From positions 1 through 16,894 of the forward strand of contig NBLG01000023.1 of the NCBI GenBank assembly GCA_002084435.1: 16,894 nt of DNA, given 5' to 3'. Of this stretch, positions 1-7,352 are shown one piece after another (within the stretch, counting starts at the first letter, position 1; the number at the start of each line of letters is the position of its first letter). Origin of the DNA: Tenericutes bacterium 4572_104. Lineage in GTDB: Bacteria > Bacillota_I > Bacilli_A > Izemoplasmatales > UBA5603. A program made the position numbers and the translations under genes. The notes under the pieces are model-generated. The model was not told where the DNA came from. It searched no databases and worked only from the letters and a program-made list of their open reading frames with translations.

Positions 1-308
1 ACTACATCCATCATAATAAGCATTTTACGTTTATGAACTTCATCTATCAAAATTTGAAAATCATCCATTGTACCTAATTCAGAAGCCACCTTACGGTAAT
101 CTCTAATTGAATAAGGACATCCCAAACTACCTTTTTTACCCACAATACCAATTTCATGAATTGGTAATAAATATATAACATCAAATCCTAATTCCTTAAT
201 TCTATCAAGTTCATTAATGACTTCTTTAAACGTTCCTTGTTTAGAGAAGTTTCGTACATATATTTGATAGATTAATTTATTACGCAAGCTAATTTTAGTA
301 TTTTTCAT
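1..308 (-). CDS. GH13 alpha-amylase-family glycosidase, N-terminal part (cut by window edge)
   Basis: Reading down from ATG at 308-306 gives 102 codons that stay open to base 1. The start is supported by an AAAGGGGAGA ribosome site just upstream (about 310-320). The protein begins with KLIYQIYVRNFS, then GTFKEVINELDRIKELGFD, VIYLLPIHEIG, and GCPYSIRDY, and ends in MMDVV. These are the first beta strands of a GH13 TIM barrel; DVV would normally be followed by the N-H of conserved region I, beyond the edge. Enzymes of this group hydrolyse or rearrange alpha-1,4/1,6 glucans and maltodextrins. No signal peptide is visible, so a cytoplasmic enzyme acting on imported oligosaccharides is the best inference. 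The catalytic Asp, Glu and Asp lie outside the window, so exact substrate (amylase, neopullulanase, oligo-1,6-glucosidase) cannot be decided. It is divergent from the LacI-type gene at 535, which probably controls it. Confidence 0.88.
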   Translation of the reverse strand, partial: MKNTKISLRNKLIYQIYVRNFSKQGTFKEVINELDRIKELGFDVIYLLPIHEIGIVGKKGSLGCPYSIRDYRKVASELGTMDDFQILIDEVHKRKMLIMMDV

Positions 309-332
309 ATTCTCCCCTTTAAAAATCAATTT

Positions 333-338
333 ATTATA
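333..338 (-). promoter_or_regulatory. -10 element for the GH13 gene
   Basis: A perfect TATAAT lies on the minus strand at 338-333, about 13 bases upstream of the ribosome site of the GH13 gene. No good -35 is present at 16-18 bases; the best candidate is weak. The inverted repeat at 369-394 sits just upstream of where a -35 would be, so the promoter may depend on a regulator. The -10 is seen directly; its use is inferred. Confidence 0.5.
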
Positions 339-368
339 GTTTACTACAAATTTATTGCCTTGTCTATT

Positions 369-394
369 ATTACATAAACATCTATTTATGTAAT
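369..394. promoter_or_regulatory. Inverted repeat, candidate LacI-family operator 1
   Basis: Perfect 10-bp arms ATTACATAAA (369-378) and TTTATGTAAT (385-394) are separated by six bases. The arms contain the heptamer TTACATA/TATGTAA that recurs at 449-466 and 512-518. The location, between divergent GH13 and LacI-type genes and close to the GH13 promoter, suggests a repressor or activator site for the GH13 gene. LacI-family operators usually have a central CG, which this lacks, so assignment to the neighbouring regulator is inference. Confidence 0.5.
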
Positions 395-448
395 TATTTT
401 CATACTTTATTGTATTTTCTACTGAAATTTAAGGCTTTTTCAGTTAAA

Positions 449-466
449 TATGTAAATATTTACATA
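449..466. promoter_or_regulatory. Perfect 18-bp palindrome, candidate LacI-family operator 2
   Basis: TATGTAAATATTTACATA reads the same on both strands. It lies upstream of the -10 of the LacI-type gene and shares the TTACATA half-site with the repeat at 369-394 and a single copy at 512-518. An 18-bp perfect palindrome in front of a LacI-family gene is typical of an autoregulatory operator, although the centre is TA instead of CG. Confidence 0.55.
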
Positions 467-504
467 AAAACACTGTTTTTATATCAAAAACCATTATTTT
501 TGTG

Positions 505-518
505 TATAATTTTACATA
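505..518 (+). promoter_or_regulatory. -10 of the LacI-type gene with an overlapping operator half-site
   Basis: TATAAT at 505-510 is followed at once by TTTACATA (511-518), a copy of the TTACATA half-site. The expected transcription start falls inside or next to the half-site, so a bound repressor would block initiation. No convincing -35 is seen 16-18 bases upstream. Confidence 0.5.
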
Positions 519-534
519 TAAAGAGGTGATCTAA

Positions 535-1503
535 TTGGCTACTATTAAAGATGTTGCTAAACTTGCACATGTAAGTGTCGCAACTGTTTCTAGAGTTATA
601 AATCAAAAGGGGTATGTAAACTCAGAAACTCGTGATTTAGTATTAGAGGCAATTAAAAAATTGAATTATGTACCTAATGAATTAGCTAGATCTTTATTTC
701 AAAAAAAATCAAGCATCATAGCTGTAATTGTTCCACATTTAACTTCTTTTTATTTTGCGGAATTATTAGAAATAATAGAAGACCTCATAATTAAAGACAA
801 TTACAGATTAATGGTATGCAATTCTCATGATAATCCAGAAAAAGAAGAACAATATTTAAAGATATTTGACCAATATAATATTGATGGTTTAATCTTAATT
901 GCGAATACTCGTAGAATAGATGATTATGTTAAATTAAATATTCCTATAATTGAAATAGATCATAAATTAGCTGAAGATATTCCATCAATAACTTCAAATA
1001 ATATTTTAGGTGGTAAATTAGCAGCTGAAAAGTTGATTACTAGTGGATGTAAAAAAATAATTCACTTCCGTGGCCCTTCTTTTTTAATGACTGTTCAAGA
1101 ACGAACAGAAGGTTTTAAATCTGTTTTAGATAAAAACAATATCTATAATTTCTCTTATGATTTAGCTTTTAGAAATCCAGATCCTGATGATATTGAAAAT
1201 GTGATTCTTTCTAATCTTGACTGTGATGGTATTTTTTGTGACTCAGACTATATAGCAATTTTAGCTATTCAAGCCTTGAGAAATGCAGGAAAAAGAATCC
1301 CTGAAGATGTCCAAGTAATTGGTTTTGATAATATAGAAATGGCCTCTAACTTAAAACCAAAATTGACTACTATATCTCAAGATAGAAACGCTATCGGTAA
1401 ATACGCCGTTGAATCCCTAATGAAGCTTATTAAAAAAGAAAAATTAGAGGTGTTTCATCGAAAAATAGATGTAGAACTAATATCTCGAGAAACTACAAAA
1501 TAA
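535..1503 (+). CDS. LacI-family transcriptional repressor
   Basis: This 322-aa protein has the full LacI/GalR layout. Residues 3-22 (TIKDVAKLAHVSVATVSRVI) form the helix-turn-helix, residues about 46-55 (VPNELARSL) form the hinge helix that inserts in the operator minor groove, and the rest is a periplasmic-binding-protein-like effector domain with typical phrases (AVIVPHLTSFYF, DGLILIANT, VQVIGFDNIEMA, LTTISQD). The start codon is TTG, chosen because MATIKDVA is the usual N-terminus and AGAGGTGA lies five bases before it. It is divergent from a GH13 glycosidase, and half-sites cluster between them. The likely role is sugar-responsive control of alpha-glucan use plus autoregulation; the effector cannot be read from sequence. 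It is convergent with the feo operon, with a shared terminator. Confidence 0.93.
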   Translation: MATIKDVAKLAHVSVATVSRVINQKGYVNSETRDLVLEAIKKLNYVPNELARSLFQKKSSIIAVIVPHLTSFYFAELLEIIEDLIIKDNYRLMVCNSHDNPEKEEQYLKIFDQYNIDGLILIANTRRIDDYVKLNIPIIEIDHKLAEDIPSITSNNILGGKLAAEKLITSGCKKIIHFRGPSFLMTVQERTEGFKSVLDKNNIYNFSYDLAFRNPDPDDIENVILSNLDCDGIFCDSDYIAILAIQALRNAGKRIPEDVQVIGFDNIEMASNLKPKLTTISQDRNAIGKYAVESLMKLIKKEKLEVFHRKIDVELISRETTK

Positions 1504-1532
1504 AAAACAGAGTATAAAATTACTCTGTTTTT
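1503..1532. terminator. Bidirectional intrinsic terminator between lacI-type gene and feo operon
   Basis: Perfect 12-bp arms AAAAACAGAGTA (1503-1514) and TACTCTGTTTTT (1521-1532) enclose the loop TAAAAT. Each strand ends in a run of five T, so it can stop transcription from both sides. It begins in the stop codon of the LacI-type gene and includes the TAA stop (1522-1520) of the DtxR-type gene. Confidence 0.85.
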
Positions 1533-1900
1533 AATTGTTCCATAAATTTTTCAAGCTTTCTTCCTGTTTCATCAGATATAGAATGTTCTATTCCGCAAGC
1601 TTCTTCATTAGCTATTTCAGGTTCTACCTTTAATATATTTATTAAAAATGATTTTAATAAATTATGTTTCCAAAGTATTTTATGTGATATTTCTTTTCCT
1701 TTTGGTGTAAGTGAAATATCTCCATATAATTCTTTTTCTACTAAACCTTCTTCAATCAAAGTATTAATAGCCTTGTTTACACTAGCTCTAGAAACTTTTA
1801 ATTGTTTTGCTAAATCAATAGACCTAACATTAATACCACCATGCATACAAATTGCTTCCAAATAATTTTCTAATGATTCAGAATACTTTTTACTCTCCAT
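1520..1900 (-). CDS. DtxR/MntR-family metal-dependent transcriptional regulator (short form)
   Basis: The 126-aa protein has a winged helix-turn-helix at about residues 8-66 (YSESLENYLEAI, KQLKVSRASVNKAINTLIEEGLV, ISLTPKGKEI) followed by the helical dimerisation and metal-binding domain (WKHNLL with H79, EEACGIEH with C102, E105 and H106). The ACxxEH pattern matches iron-type DtxR/IdeR, whereas manganese-type MntR usually has Glu in place of this Cys. It lacks the C-terminal SH3-like domain of DtxR, as MntR-type proteins do. I chose ATG 1900-1898 because AAAGGTGA lies five bases upstream; an in-frame GTG at 1909 falls inside that ribosome site. It overlaps the feoB 3' end by 11 bases and is the last gene of the feo operon, so it probably senses Fe(II), represses the operon and feeds back on itself. 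Confidence 0.9.
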   Translation of the reverse strand: MESKKYSESLENYLEAICMHGGINVRSIDLAKQLKVSRASVNKAINTLIEEGLVEKELYGDISLTPKGKEISHKILWKHNLLKSFLINILKVEPEIANEEACGIEHSISDETGRKLEKFMEQLKTE

Positions 1901-4094
1901 TAGAATCACCTTTATCTACATTATTTTTTTCTTTGTATTTTATATTCTGAGTAATAATCCTTCTTTTTTCTTCACCGCATTTGGAGCAATTTCCACCACA
2001 TGTTTTTCCTTTATTTTTTATGATTTTACGAATCATAAAGAAAACAAATATAATAGCAGTAAATGTAAATAAGTATGTAAGAATATCTTCAAGAGGAACT
2101 TGAACTATGCGATAAACTATAAATGAAACCAAATAAGCAACAAATAATTCATATAATAAAGTAAAACTAAATAACTTCCATGATTTCAATTCGTTCTTCA
2201 TTGCCGTTACTGCAGCTATACAAGGAATACTAAGTAAAGCAAACACCATAAATGAATATGCTTGAGCTGTTGTAAAATTAGCTTGAATTGAGCTATACAA
2301 CAATGTTCCATTTTGAATTACATTACCATTTACACCATAAAGAATTCCTAAAGTTCCAACCACTGACTCTTTAGCTATAAAACCAGTTAATATAGCTACA
2401 GTTGCTTGCCAATCAGTAAAACCTATTGGTTTAAATAAAGGTAAGATAAATTTACCAATTGCGCCTAAGATACTATAGCCAATTTCATCGTTTGATAACA
2501 ATCTAAATTGTCCATTTACAAAACCAAAATAACTGAAAAACCAAATAATAATAAAAGCTGCTAATAAAACTGTTCCTGCTTTTACTAAAAAGTCTTTACT
2601 TCTTTCCCAAGTATGCCTCATTGTATTTTTTAATGTTGGTCTTCTATACTCAGGCAATTCCATTATATAATTTGCTTGAGCCCTTTTAAATAAAGTTTTT
2701 TTAAATAAAACAGCTGATAATATAGCTACAATAATTCCTAATATATACATTGAAAAGACAACTATAAATGATCTAGGTCCAAACAAAGCTCCAGCAAACA
2801 CTCCATAAATCGGTGCCTTAGCTCCACATGAAACAAAAGGAATAATCATAGTTGTTATTTTTCTATCCTCATCATTATCTAAAGTTCTCGTACTAGCCAT
2901 AGCAGGTACAGAACATCCAAAACCTATCAACATAGGAATGAATGACTTTCCAGATAATCCAAACCTTCTCAATAATCTATCCATGATAAAAGCAGCTCTC
3001 GCCATATAACCAGAATCTTCTAATAAAGCTAAAACTAGAAACAAAATTGCAAGTTGTGGCAGAAATCCAACAACAGCAGCTAACCCACCAAAAACTCCAT
3101 TTGCAATAAGAGAAGAAACATAAGGGGCTACCCCCAAACTATTTATTCCATTTATTATTAAATTAAAGAAATCATTAATTAACCCTACGAATGCATCAGT
3201 TATAAATATTCCAATAGGACCAAAAGCTAAGAAGAAAACTAAAAACATAATAGCTCCAAAAATAGGCAGACCAAATATCTTATGGGTTAAAACCCTATCA
3301 ATTTTATCGCTATCTGAAATCCCTTGGATTTCACTTTTTTTATGTATTTCATTAACATAGCCAATTATCTTTTCATATCTAGCATTTGGCAATACCATAT
3401 CAAAATCAATTTCAAAAGATTCATTTGCTTTATAAAAGGAAAATAATAAATCTTTTAAATCTTCTTTTGCTAGAGTAATTTTATCTAAAGCTTTTAATCC
3501 ATCCTCAAAAAATCTTATTGATACAAAACGATTTTTAATGTATTTATCAAAATCATTAATTATTTTTTCAATATCATCATCATATTTAATTGGTTCTCTT
3601 TTTTTTGAATAATCATAAGTTTCAATAGTTTTAATCAAACGATTTATCCCTATTTTCTTACTAGCAGAAATAGGGACAACTGGAACACCTAATAATTTAG
3701 AAAGATGACTATAATTAATAGACTCTTTTTTCTTTTCCACAATATCCATAGCATTTAAAGCTATGATAATTGGTATATCTGATTCTAATAATTGAAAAGT
3801 TAGAAAAAGATTTCTTTCAAGATTTGATGCATCTACTATATTAACAATTAAATCCATTTTCTTGTTAATAACATAGTTAGCAGCAATTTCCTCTTCTAAA
3901 GAAATCGTGGATAAAGAATATATACCAGGTAAATCAATTATATTAGTTTTGATTCGTTTTGAACGAAGTGTCCCTGTTTTTTTTTCAACAGTAACTCCAG
4001 GCCAATTTCCAACAGATTGATTACTTCCAGTTAATTCATTATATAAAGTTGTTTTTCCTGAATTAGGATTTCCTATTAAAGCAACATTAATCAT
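1890..4094 (-). CDS. feoB: Ferrous iron transporter FeoB
   Basis: This is a full-length FeoB (734 aa from the chosen start), an inner-membrane Fe(II) importer with a cytosolic GTPase. The G motifs are G1 GNPNSGKT (8-15), G3 DLPG (54-57), G4 NAMD (114-117) and G5 SASK (143-146). A helical GDI-like region follows, then the polytopic membrane part with two Gate repeats ([25 protein letters not shown]) and [17 protein letters not shown]. The C-terminus carries CGGNCSKCG, a cysteine cluster common in Firmicutes FeoB, plus a charged tail. ATG 4094-4092 gives the usual [15 protein letters not shown] start. An upstream in-frame TTG (4106-4104) has AGGA directly against it with no spacing, so it is less likely. 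The feoA stop (4098-4096) is one base before this ATG, indicating translational coupling. Confidence 0.96.
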   Translation of the reverse strand: MINVALIGNPNSGKTTLYNELTGSNQSVGNWPGVTVEKKTGTLRSKRIKTNIIDLPGIYSLSTISLEEEIAANYVINKKMDLIVNIVDASNLERNLFLTFQLLESDIPIIIALNAMDIVEKKKESINYSHLSKLLGVPVVPISASKKIGINRLIKTIETYDYSKKREPIKYDDDIEKIINDFDKYIKNRFVSIRFFEDGLKALDKITLAKEDLKDLLFSFYKANESFEIDFDMVLPNARYEKIIGYVNEIHKKSEIQGISDSDKIDRVLTHKIFGLPIFGAIMFLVFFLAFGPIGIFITDAFVGLINDFFNLIINGINSLGVAPYVSSLIANGVFGGLAAVVGFLPQLAILFLVLALLEDSGYMARAAFIMDRLLRRFGLSGKSFIPMLIGFGCSVPAMASTRTLDNDEDRKITTMIIPFVSCGAKAPIYGVFAGALFGPRSFIVVFSMYILGIIVAILSAVLFKKTLFKRAQANYIMELPEYRRPTLKNTMRHTWERSKDFLVKAGTVLLAAFIIIWFFSYFGFVNGQFRLLSNDEIGYSILGAIGKFILPLFKPIGFTDWQATVAILTGFIAKESVVGTLGILYGVNGNVIQNGTLLYSSIQANFTTAQAYSFMVFALLSIPCIAAVTAMKNELKSWKLFSFTLLYELFVAYLVSFIVYRIVQVPLEDILTYLFTFTAIIFVFFMIRKIIKNKGKTCGGNCSKCGEEKRRIITQNIKYKEKNNVDKGDSNGE

Positions 4095-4095
4095 T

Positions 4096-4323
4096 TTAGC
4101 CGTCAATCCTATCTACTATAATGGTACTAGCTTCTGATTTTCTTAATGTTAAAGAATACCCTCTAACGATGATTTCCATTGGATCTCCTAAAGGTGCAGT
4201 TTTTTTTACATATATTTTAGTACCTGTAATTAATCCCATATCAATTAAACGTTTCCTTAAATTATTTGCGAAAACTTGTCTTACAATGCAAAATTGCCCA
4301 GGCAAAACCTCTCTTAATGTCAT
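4096..4323 (-). CDS. feoA: Ferrous iron transport accessory protein FeoA
   Basis: The 75-aa protein is a single SH3-like FeoA domain, the small cytosolic partner thought to regulate or assemble FeoB. It starts MTLREVLPGQFCIVRQV and carries LRKRLIDMGLITGTKIYV, the classic FeoA core, with GDPMEIIVRGYSLTLRKSEA at the end. ATG 4323-4321 is chosen because GGAGG lies just upstream (4333-4329); an in-frame TTG at 4335 overlaps this ribosome site and is rejected. It is the first gene of feoA-feoB-DtxR and ends one base before the feoB ATG. The promoter and two candidate metal-box operators precede it. Confidence 0.95.
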   Translation of the reverse strand: MTLREVLPGQFCIVRQVFANNLRKRLIDMGLITGTKIYVKKTAPLGDPMEIIVRGYSLTLRKSEASTIIVDRIDG

Positions 4324-4335
4324 AATATCCTCCAA

Positions 4336-4355
4336 ATGTTAGGCACTCCTAACAT
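4336..4355. promoter_or_regulatory. DtxR-like operator in the feo leader (site A)
   Basis: Perfect 8-bp arms ATGTTAGG (4336-4343) and CCTAACAT (4348-4355) are separated by CACT. The TTAGG/CCTAA halves resemble the known DtxR/IdeR iron-box core. It lies between the promoter and the feoA ribosome site and nearly touches GGAGG, so a bound repressor could block elongation or, as RNA hairpin, hinder translation. The cognate regulator is most likely the DtxR-type protein at the end of the same operon. Confidence 0.7.
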
Positions 4356-4381
4356 ACCATTTTTAAAATAAAAAGCCACTT

Positions 4382-4399
4382 TGTTAGCTTGCGTTAACA
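4382..4399. promoter_or_regulatory. Degenerate DtxR-like operator over the feo start site (site B)
   Basis: TGTTAGCTTGCGTTAACA is an imperfect palindrome with TGTTA/TAACA ends, related to site A. It abuts the -10 box and covers the expected transcription start. Two boxes with centres 45 bases apart suggest cooperative repression. Confidence 0.55.
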
Positions 4400-4427
4400 T
4401 TATAGCTTATTAATATATTCCTGTCAA
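4399..4427 (-). promoter_or_regulatory. Consensus sigma-A promoter of the feo operon
   Basis: On the minus strand TTGACA (4427-4422), a 17-base spacer and TATAAT (4404-4399) match the vegetative consensus at every position. Such a strong promoter fits a gene set kept off by repression through sites A and B. Confidence 0.85.
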
Positions 4428-4725
4428 TTAAAATTGTATTTATTTTCTAAACAAAAACTAGTATATATTTTTAATAATATTATAAATACTTATAATGAAT
4501 AAATTTCACAAAAATGCATAGTTATTTTAATAACTAAAATAAAAATCATTTGTATCTTTTTTGAACCTTTTTTGAAATCGATAATTTTGATAGAAGATAA
4601 TATTCTAAATATCAAAAAATAGTTCTACTCTATTTTTAGCCATTATTATGGCTTTTCAATTTTTCGTTTTTGAAACGTTCCTAAATCAATTTTATATACA
4701 ATATTGAAAATATAGCATTTCGTTT
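4428..4725. other. Gene-free, very AT-rich interval between feo and the hydrolase
   Basis: No plausible coding frame was found here on either strand. It holds an 8-bp-arm inverted repeat TAGTTATT/AATAACTA (4519-4536), two copies of CTTTTTTGAA 11 bases apart (4556-4565 and 4567-4576), and two adjacent hairpins (4615-4637 and 4638-4653). The hairpins may be the terminator of the hydrolase operon. The function of the remainder is unknown. Confidence 0.5.
4614..4653 (-). terminator. Weak terminator candidate after the alpha/beta hydrolase
   Basis: Read on the minus strand, AGCCAT-loop-ATGGCT (4653-4638) is followed by a second stem AAAAATAG/CTATTTTT (4637-4615) ending in six T. The second stem has only one G-C pair, and the site is about 70 bases beyond the hydrolase stop codon. 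The first hairpin followed by TTTT on the plus strand (4654-4657) could instead end a plus-strand RNA. Confidence 0.3.
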
Positions 4726-5649
4726 CTACTCATTTTTAATAAATTTCTCATAAAATTCTTTAACAGCTGCTTCATAATTAAATTCATCCTTCAAATACCC
4801 TTCAGCGTGTAGAGAATTGTTTAAAGCAATGAATATTTGTTTAGGACCATTATATGAATCATACATCTTTTGAGTATGTGTATAAGATATAAAATTATCC
4901 GCTTTTCCGTGAGCAAAAAATATTGGCAAGCTAATTGTGTTAAGCGCATCAATTGGCGATATTCTACTCATTTTTACTTTAGTAAATATACGAAACATTA
5001 TCTTGCCAAATGGTAAAAAGATTCTAACATATGGTTTAGTTTTTACATATAATATTTCTCTTACTAACTCCTCTAAATTAGAAAAACCACAGTCACTAAA
5101 TACGAATTGCACCCTTTTATCAATAGAAGCCTCTAGTAATACTGTAGCTGACCCCATTGACTCACCATACAATCCTATTGTTATATCTTTACCATACCTA
5201 TTAATTGTATCCGTAATAACATCATATAAATCATCTTTTTCATACCAACCAAGAGTAGTGAATTTACCTCCTGAATCTCCATGATACCTCTGATCATAAA
5301 GAATTATATTATATCCATATCGCATCATCATACGAGCATACTTCAAACACCCATGATGAGTGTAGGTGTGTCCATGTGACATTACAATAAACCTATTAGA
5401 AGGCGATTTGTTTTCTAAATAATAGACAGCTAAATTATAATTATATCTTGACTTTATCTCATATTTATTCTTTAAATTTTCTCTGTAAAAATTCATAATC
5501 CCTGGATATTTTTCTTCTTCTAGAGATGATGTATCTAGTAATGATCTTCTATTTGGCTTTATAATTCCAAGCGCTATAAATGATCCACCCCAAAATAAAA
5601 TAACTAATATAAATATAACCGTTAATAATATCCAAATATAATATGGCAT
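4726..5649 (-). CDS. Membrane-anchored alpha/beta hydrolase
   Basis: The 307-aa protein starts with a hydrophobic segment (residues about 5-29) that probably anchors it, with the catalytic part following. The alpha/beta-hydrolase core shows VMSHGHTYTHHG (oxyanion region, about 89-100), YDQRYHGDSGG (about 118-128), the nucleophile elbow GESMG with Ser164, Asp251 in HGKADNFI and His281 in LHAEG. All three triad residues are therefore present. The layout resembles the Bacillus YqkD-type group of uncharacterised serine hydrolases; substrate is unknown. ATG 5649 has GGAGG seven bases upstream. It starts 16 bases after the broken ABC exporter gene, so the two were probably one operon. Confidence 0.88.
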   Translation of the reverse strand: MPYYIWILLTVIFILVILFWGGSFIALGIIKPNRRSLLDTSSLEEEKYPGIMNFYRENLKNKYEIKSRYNYNLAVYYLENKSPSNRFIVMSHGHTYTHHGCLKYARMMMRYGYNIILYDQRYHGDSGGKFTTLGWYEKDDLYDVITDTINRYGKDITIGLYGESMGSATVLLEASIDKRVQFVFSDCGFSNLEELVREILYVKTKPYVRIFLPFGKIMFRIFTKVKMSRISPIDALNTISLPIFFAHGKADNFISYTHTQKMYDSYNGPKQIFIALNNSLHAEGYLKDEFNYEAAVKEFYEKFIKNE

Positions 5650-5665
5650 TTATCTTCCTCCAATT

Positions 5666-6793
5666 TTATTGTTTTAATAAATTATAATATATACCTTTTG
5701 AATCAATTAACTCTTGATGGCTACCCATTTCTAAAATACCATCCTTACCTAAAACAACAATTCTATCTGCATTCATAATAGTTGTTAATCTATGTGCAAT
5801 CACAATCGCTGTTTTTCCTTTTACTAATTCATCAAAGGCAGATTGAATTAAGCGTTCGGTTACATTATCTAATGCACTGGTTGCTTCATCTAATATAACA
5901 ATCTTAGGTTTTTTAAGGAATAACCTGGCTATTGCAATTCTTTGTTTTTGTCCGCCAGATAATTTAACACCCTTTTCACCTGTATAGGTTTCATATCCAT
6001 TTGGTAAACTTAAAATATATTCATGAATTTTAGCTCTTTTAGCTGCTTCTATAATTTCTTCATCGGTAGCATCTGGGTCTCCATATAATATATTGTCTTT
6101 AATCGTTCCATAAAAAATAAATACATCCTGTTGGACATGACCAATTGATCTTCTTAAAGAATATATATCATAATCCTTAACATTAACTCCATCTATTAAT
6201 ATCTCTCCAGAATCTACATCATAAAATCTAGGTATTAATTTTGATATTGTAGATTTTCCTACACCAGTTTCTCCAATTAATCCAATTTTTTCACCAGGAG
6301 AAATATCTAAATTAAAGTTCTTAAGAATCTGTAATTCCTTCTTATTATATGAGAAATTAACATTTTTAAACTTTATTTCTCCTCTTGGATTTTCTAATTT
6401 AATAGCTCCTTTTTTCGATTTTATCTTAGGCTCTATATGTGTTATCTGATAAAATCTTTCGAATCCAGCCATACCTTGTTGGATTTGTTGCATCATGGCT
6501 ATCAAACGATTAATTGGTCTTGTTAGAAATGATATATACATATAATAAGTAAACAAATCAATATAATCAATTTTCTTATAATAAACGAAAGCTCCACCGA
6601 TAACTAATAAGATTAAGTTTAAAACCTTAATTAAAAACTCATTACCAACATGAAAAATACCCATTTGAAAATATGCTTCTTTAGTGGAATTAGCATAATG
6701 CTCATTTACATCTTGAAATCGATCAACTTCAAAGTCTTCATTATTATATGCTTTTGTTAATCGAATACCAGAAAGAGAGTTTTCTATCTTCGA
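5666..6793 (-). pseudogene. ABC exporter, C-terminal fragment (end of membrane domain plus ATPase)
   Basis: Recognisable coding starts around 6793 in the frame reading KIENSLSGIRLTKAYNNEDFEVD, which is the normal mid-TMD phrase of MsbA/Sav1866-type half-exporters (compare ...EDSLSGIRVVKSF). The frame is closed upstream by TAA at 6808-6806. The first internal ATG is at 6664-6662, giving a 332-aa protein. Counted from that Met, the ATPase is intact: Walker A GETGVGKST (131-139), Q-loop near VQQD (177-180), signature LSGGQ (235-239), Walker B IVILDE (255-260) and H-loop His291. Only the last two or so membrane helices remain. The N-terminal part sits in another frame at 6744-7271, and about 45 codons between the two are missing. 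A short protein from ATG 6664 would lack most of the translocation path. Confidence 0.8.
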
Positions 6794-7271
6794 ATAATAA
6801 TAAGTTTATTGTGGCTAAAAATATAAAAGACCCTATAAACATTATTCCAGAAATAAATAAATCTTCAGGTACATGGTGGGACATTTCTGATATATCCCTT
6901 AAATGATTTGTAATATAGCTCATCAATACACCAGTTTGAAAATCATCATAGAATTCATAGTCTAATTCTTCATATTTTTTAAATAGGTCTTTTCGCATAT
7001 CTCGCTGTATAAAGGCCCCCATAATATGCCCATTATAAGTAACATAAAAAGACATTCTAGCTCTAATAATATATATAAAAAATAACCCAAAACCAATATA
7101 CATTATCATTTTGAGATTTCCATCAGGAATATATGAATTTAATATTTCTCTCATTGCAAAAGGATATAATAAATCTATTACTGACATCATAAATGCAGAG
7201 AATAGATCTATATATAATACTTTTAAATGGTTTTTGTAATAACTTATAAATGTTTTTAGCAAAGTTTTCAC
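6744..7271 (-). pseudogene. ABC exporter, N-terminal fragment (first membrane helices)
   Basis: The frame opens with MKTLLKTFISYYKNHLKVLYIDLFSAFMMS and continues through several transmembrane helices. The coupling-helix region is typical of type IV exporters (RDMRKDLFKKYEELDYEFYDDFQTGVLMSYITNHLRDI). Homology ends at about residue 157 (ATINL, near base 6801). After that the frame runs through LLFEDRKLSFWYSINKSI, out-of-frame sequence that really encodes the SLSGIRLTKAYN segment of the C-terminal part. Base 7271 is a GTG whose G lies in the ribosome site GAGGTG; a TTG at 7262-7260 with AGGTGA upstream is an equally good start. No other exporter half lies in the window, so it was probably a homodimer. 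The substrate is unknown (multidrug or lipid exporter class). Confidence 0.8.
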
Positions 7272-7299
7272 CTCGTAATTGTATTAATTAATAATAAGG

Positions 7300-7330
7300 A
7301 GATGCAGCGCTTTATTAAGCATCTGCATCT
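7300..7330. terminator. Stable intergenic hairpin, possible terminator or mRNA leader structure
   Basis: Outer arms AGATGCAG (7300-7307) and CTGCATCT (7323-7330) plus inner arms GCTT (7309-7312) and AAGC (7317-7320) make a 12-bp interrupted stem. It lies between the HD-domain gene and the ABC exporter, both on the minus strand. The T-rich tail (TTTGTTTT) is on the plus strand, where there is no gene. On the minus strand it lacks a T run, so it may end the HD-gene transcript inefficiently or fold in the ABC leader. Confidence 0.4.
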
Positions 7331-7352
7331 TTGTTTTATAATTAATATTTTT

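Noticed and set aside
4121..4342. Open frame on the plus strand opposite feoA
   Set aside because: It is the complement of a clear feoA gene, has no ribosome site and no recognisable protein pattern; similar open frames opposite other genes (4937-5284, 8391-8723, 15506-15826) were dropped for the same reason.
4519..4536. Inverted repeat TAGTTATT/AATAACTA as an operator or terminator
   Set aside because: It has only one G-C pair per arm, no T-tract of note and no adjacent promoter, so it is not distinguishable from chance.
4596..4656. Small plus-strand RNA with promoter TTGAAA/GATAAT and terminator hairpin 4638-4653
   Set aside because: The transcript would be only about 50 bases, and the -35/-10 pair is easily found by chance in this AT-rich gap.
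6744..6805. Programmed frameshift joining the two ABC exporter fragments
   Set aside because: Even a perfect frameshift leaves about 45 essential residues missing, and there is no slippery heptamer with a downstream structure at the junction.
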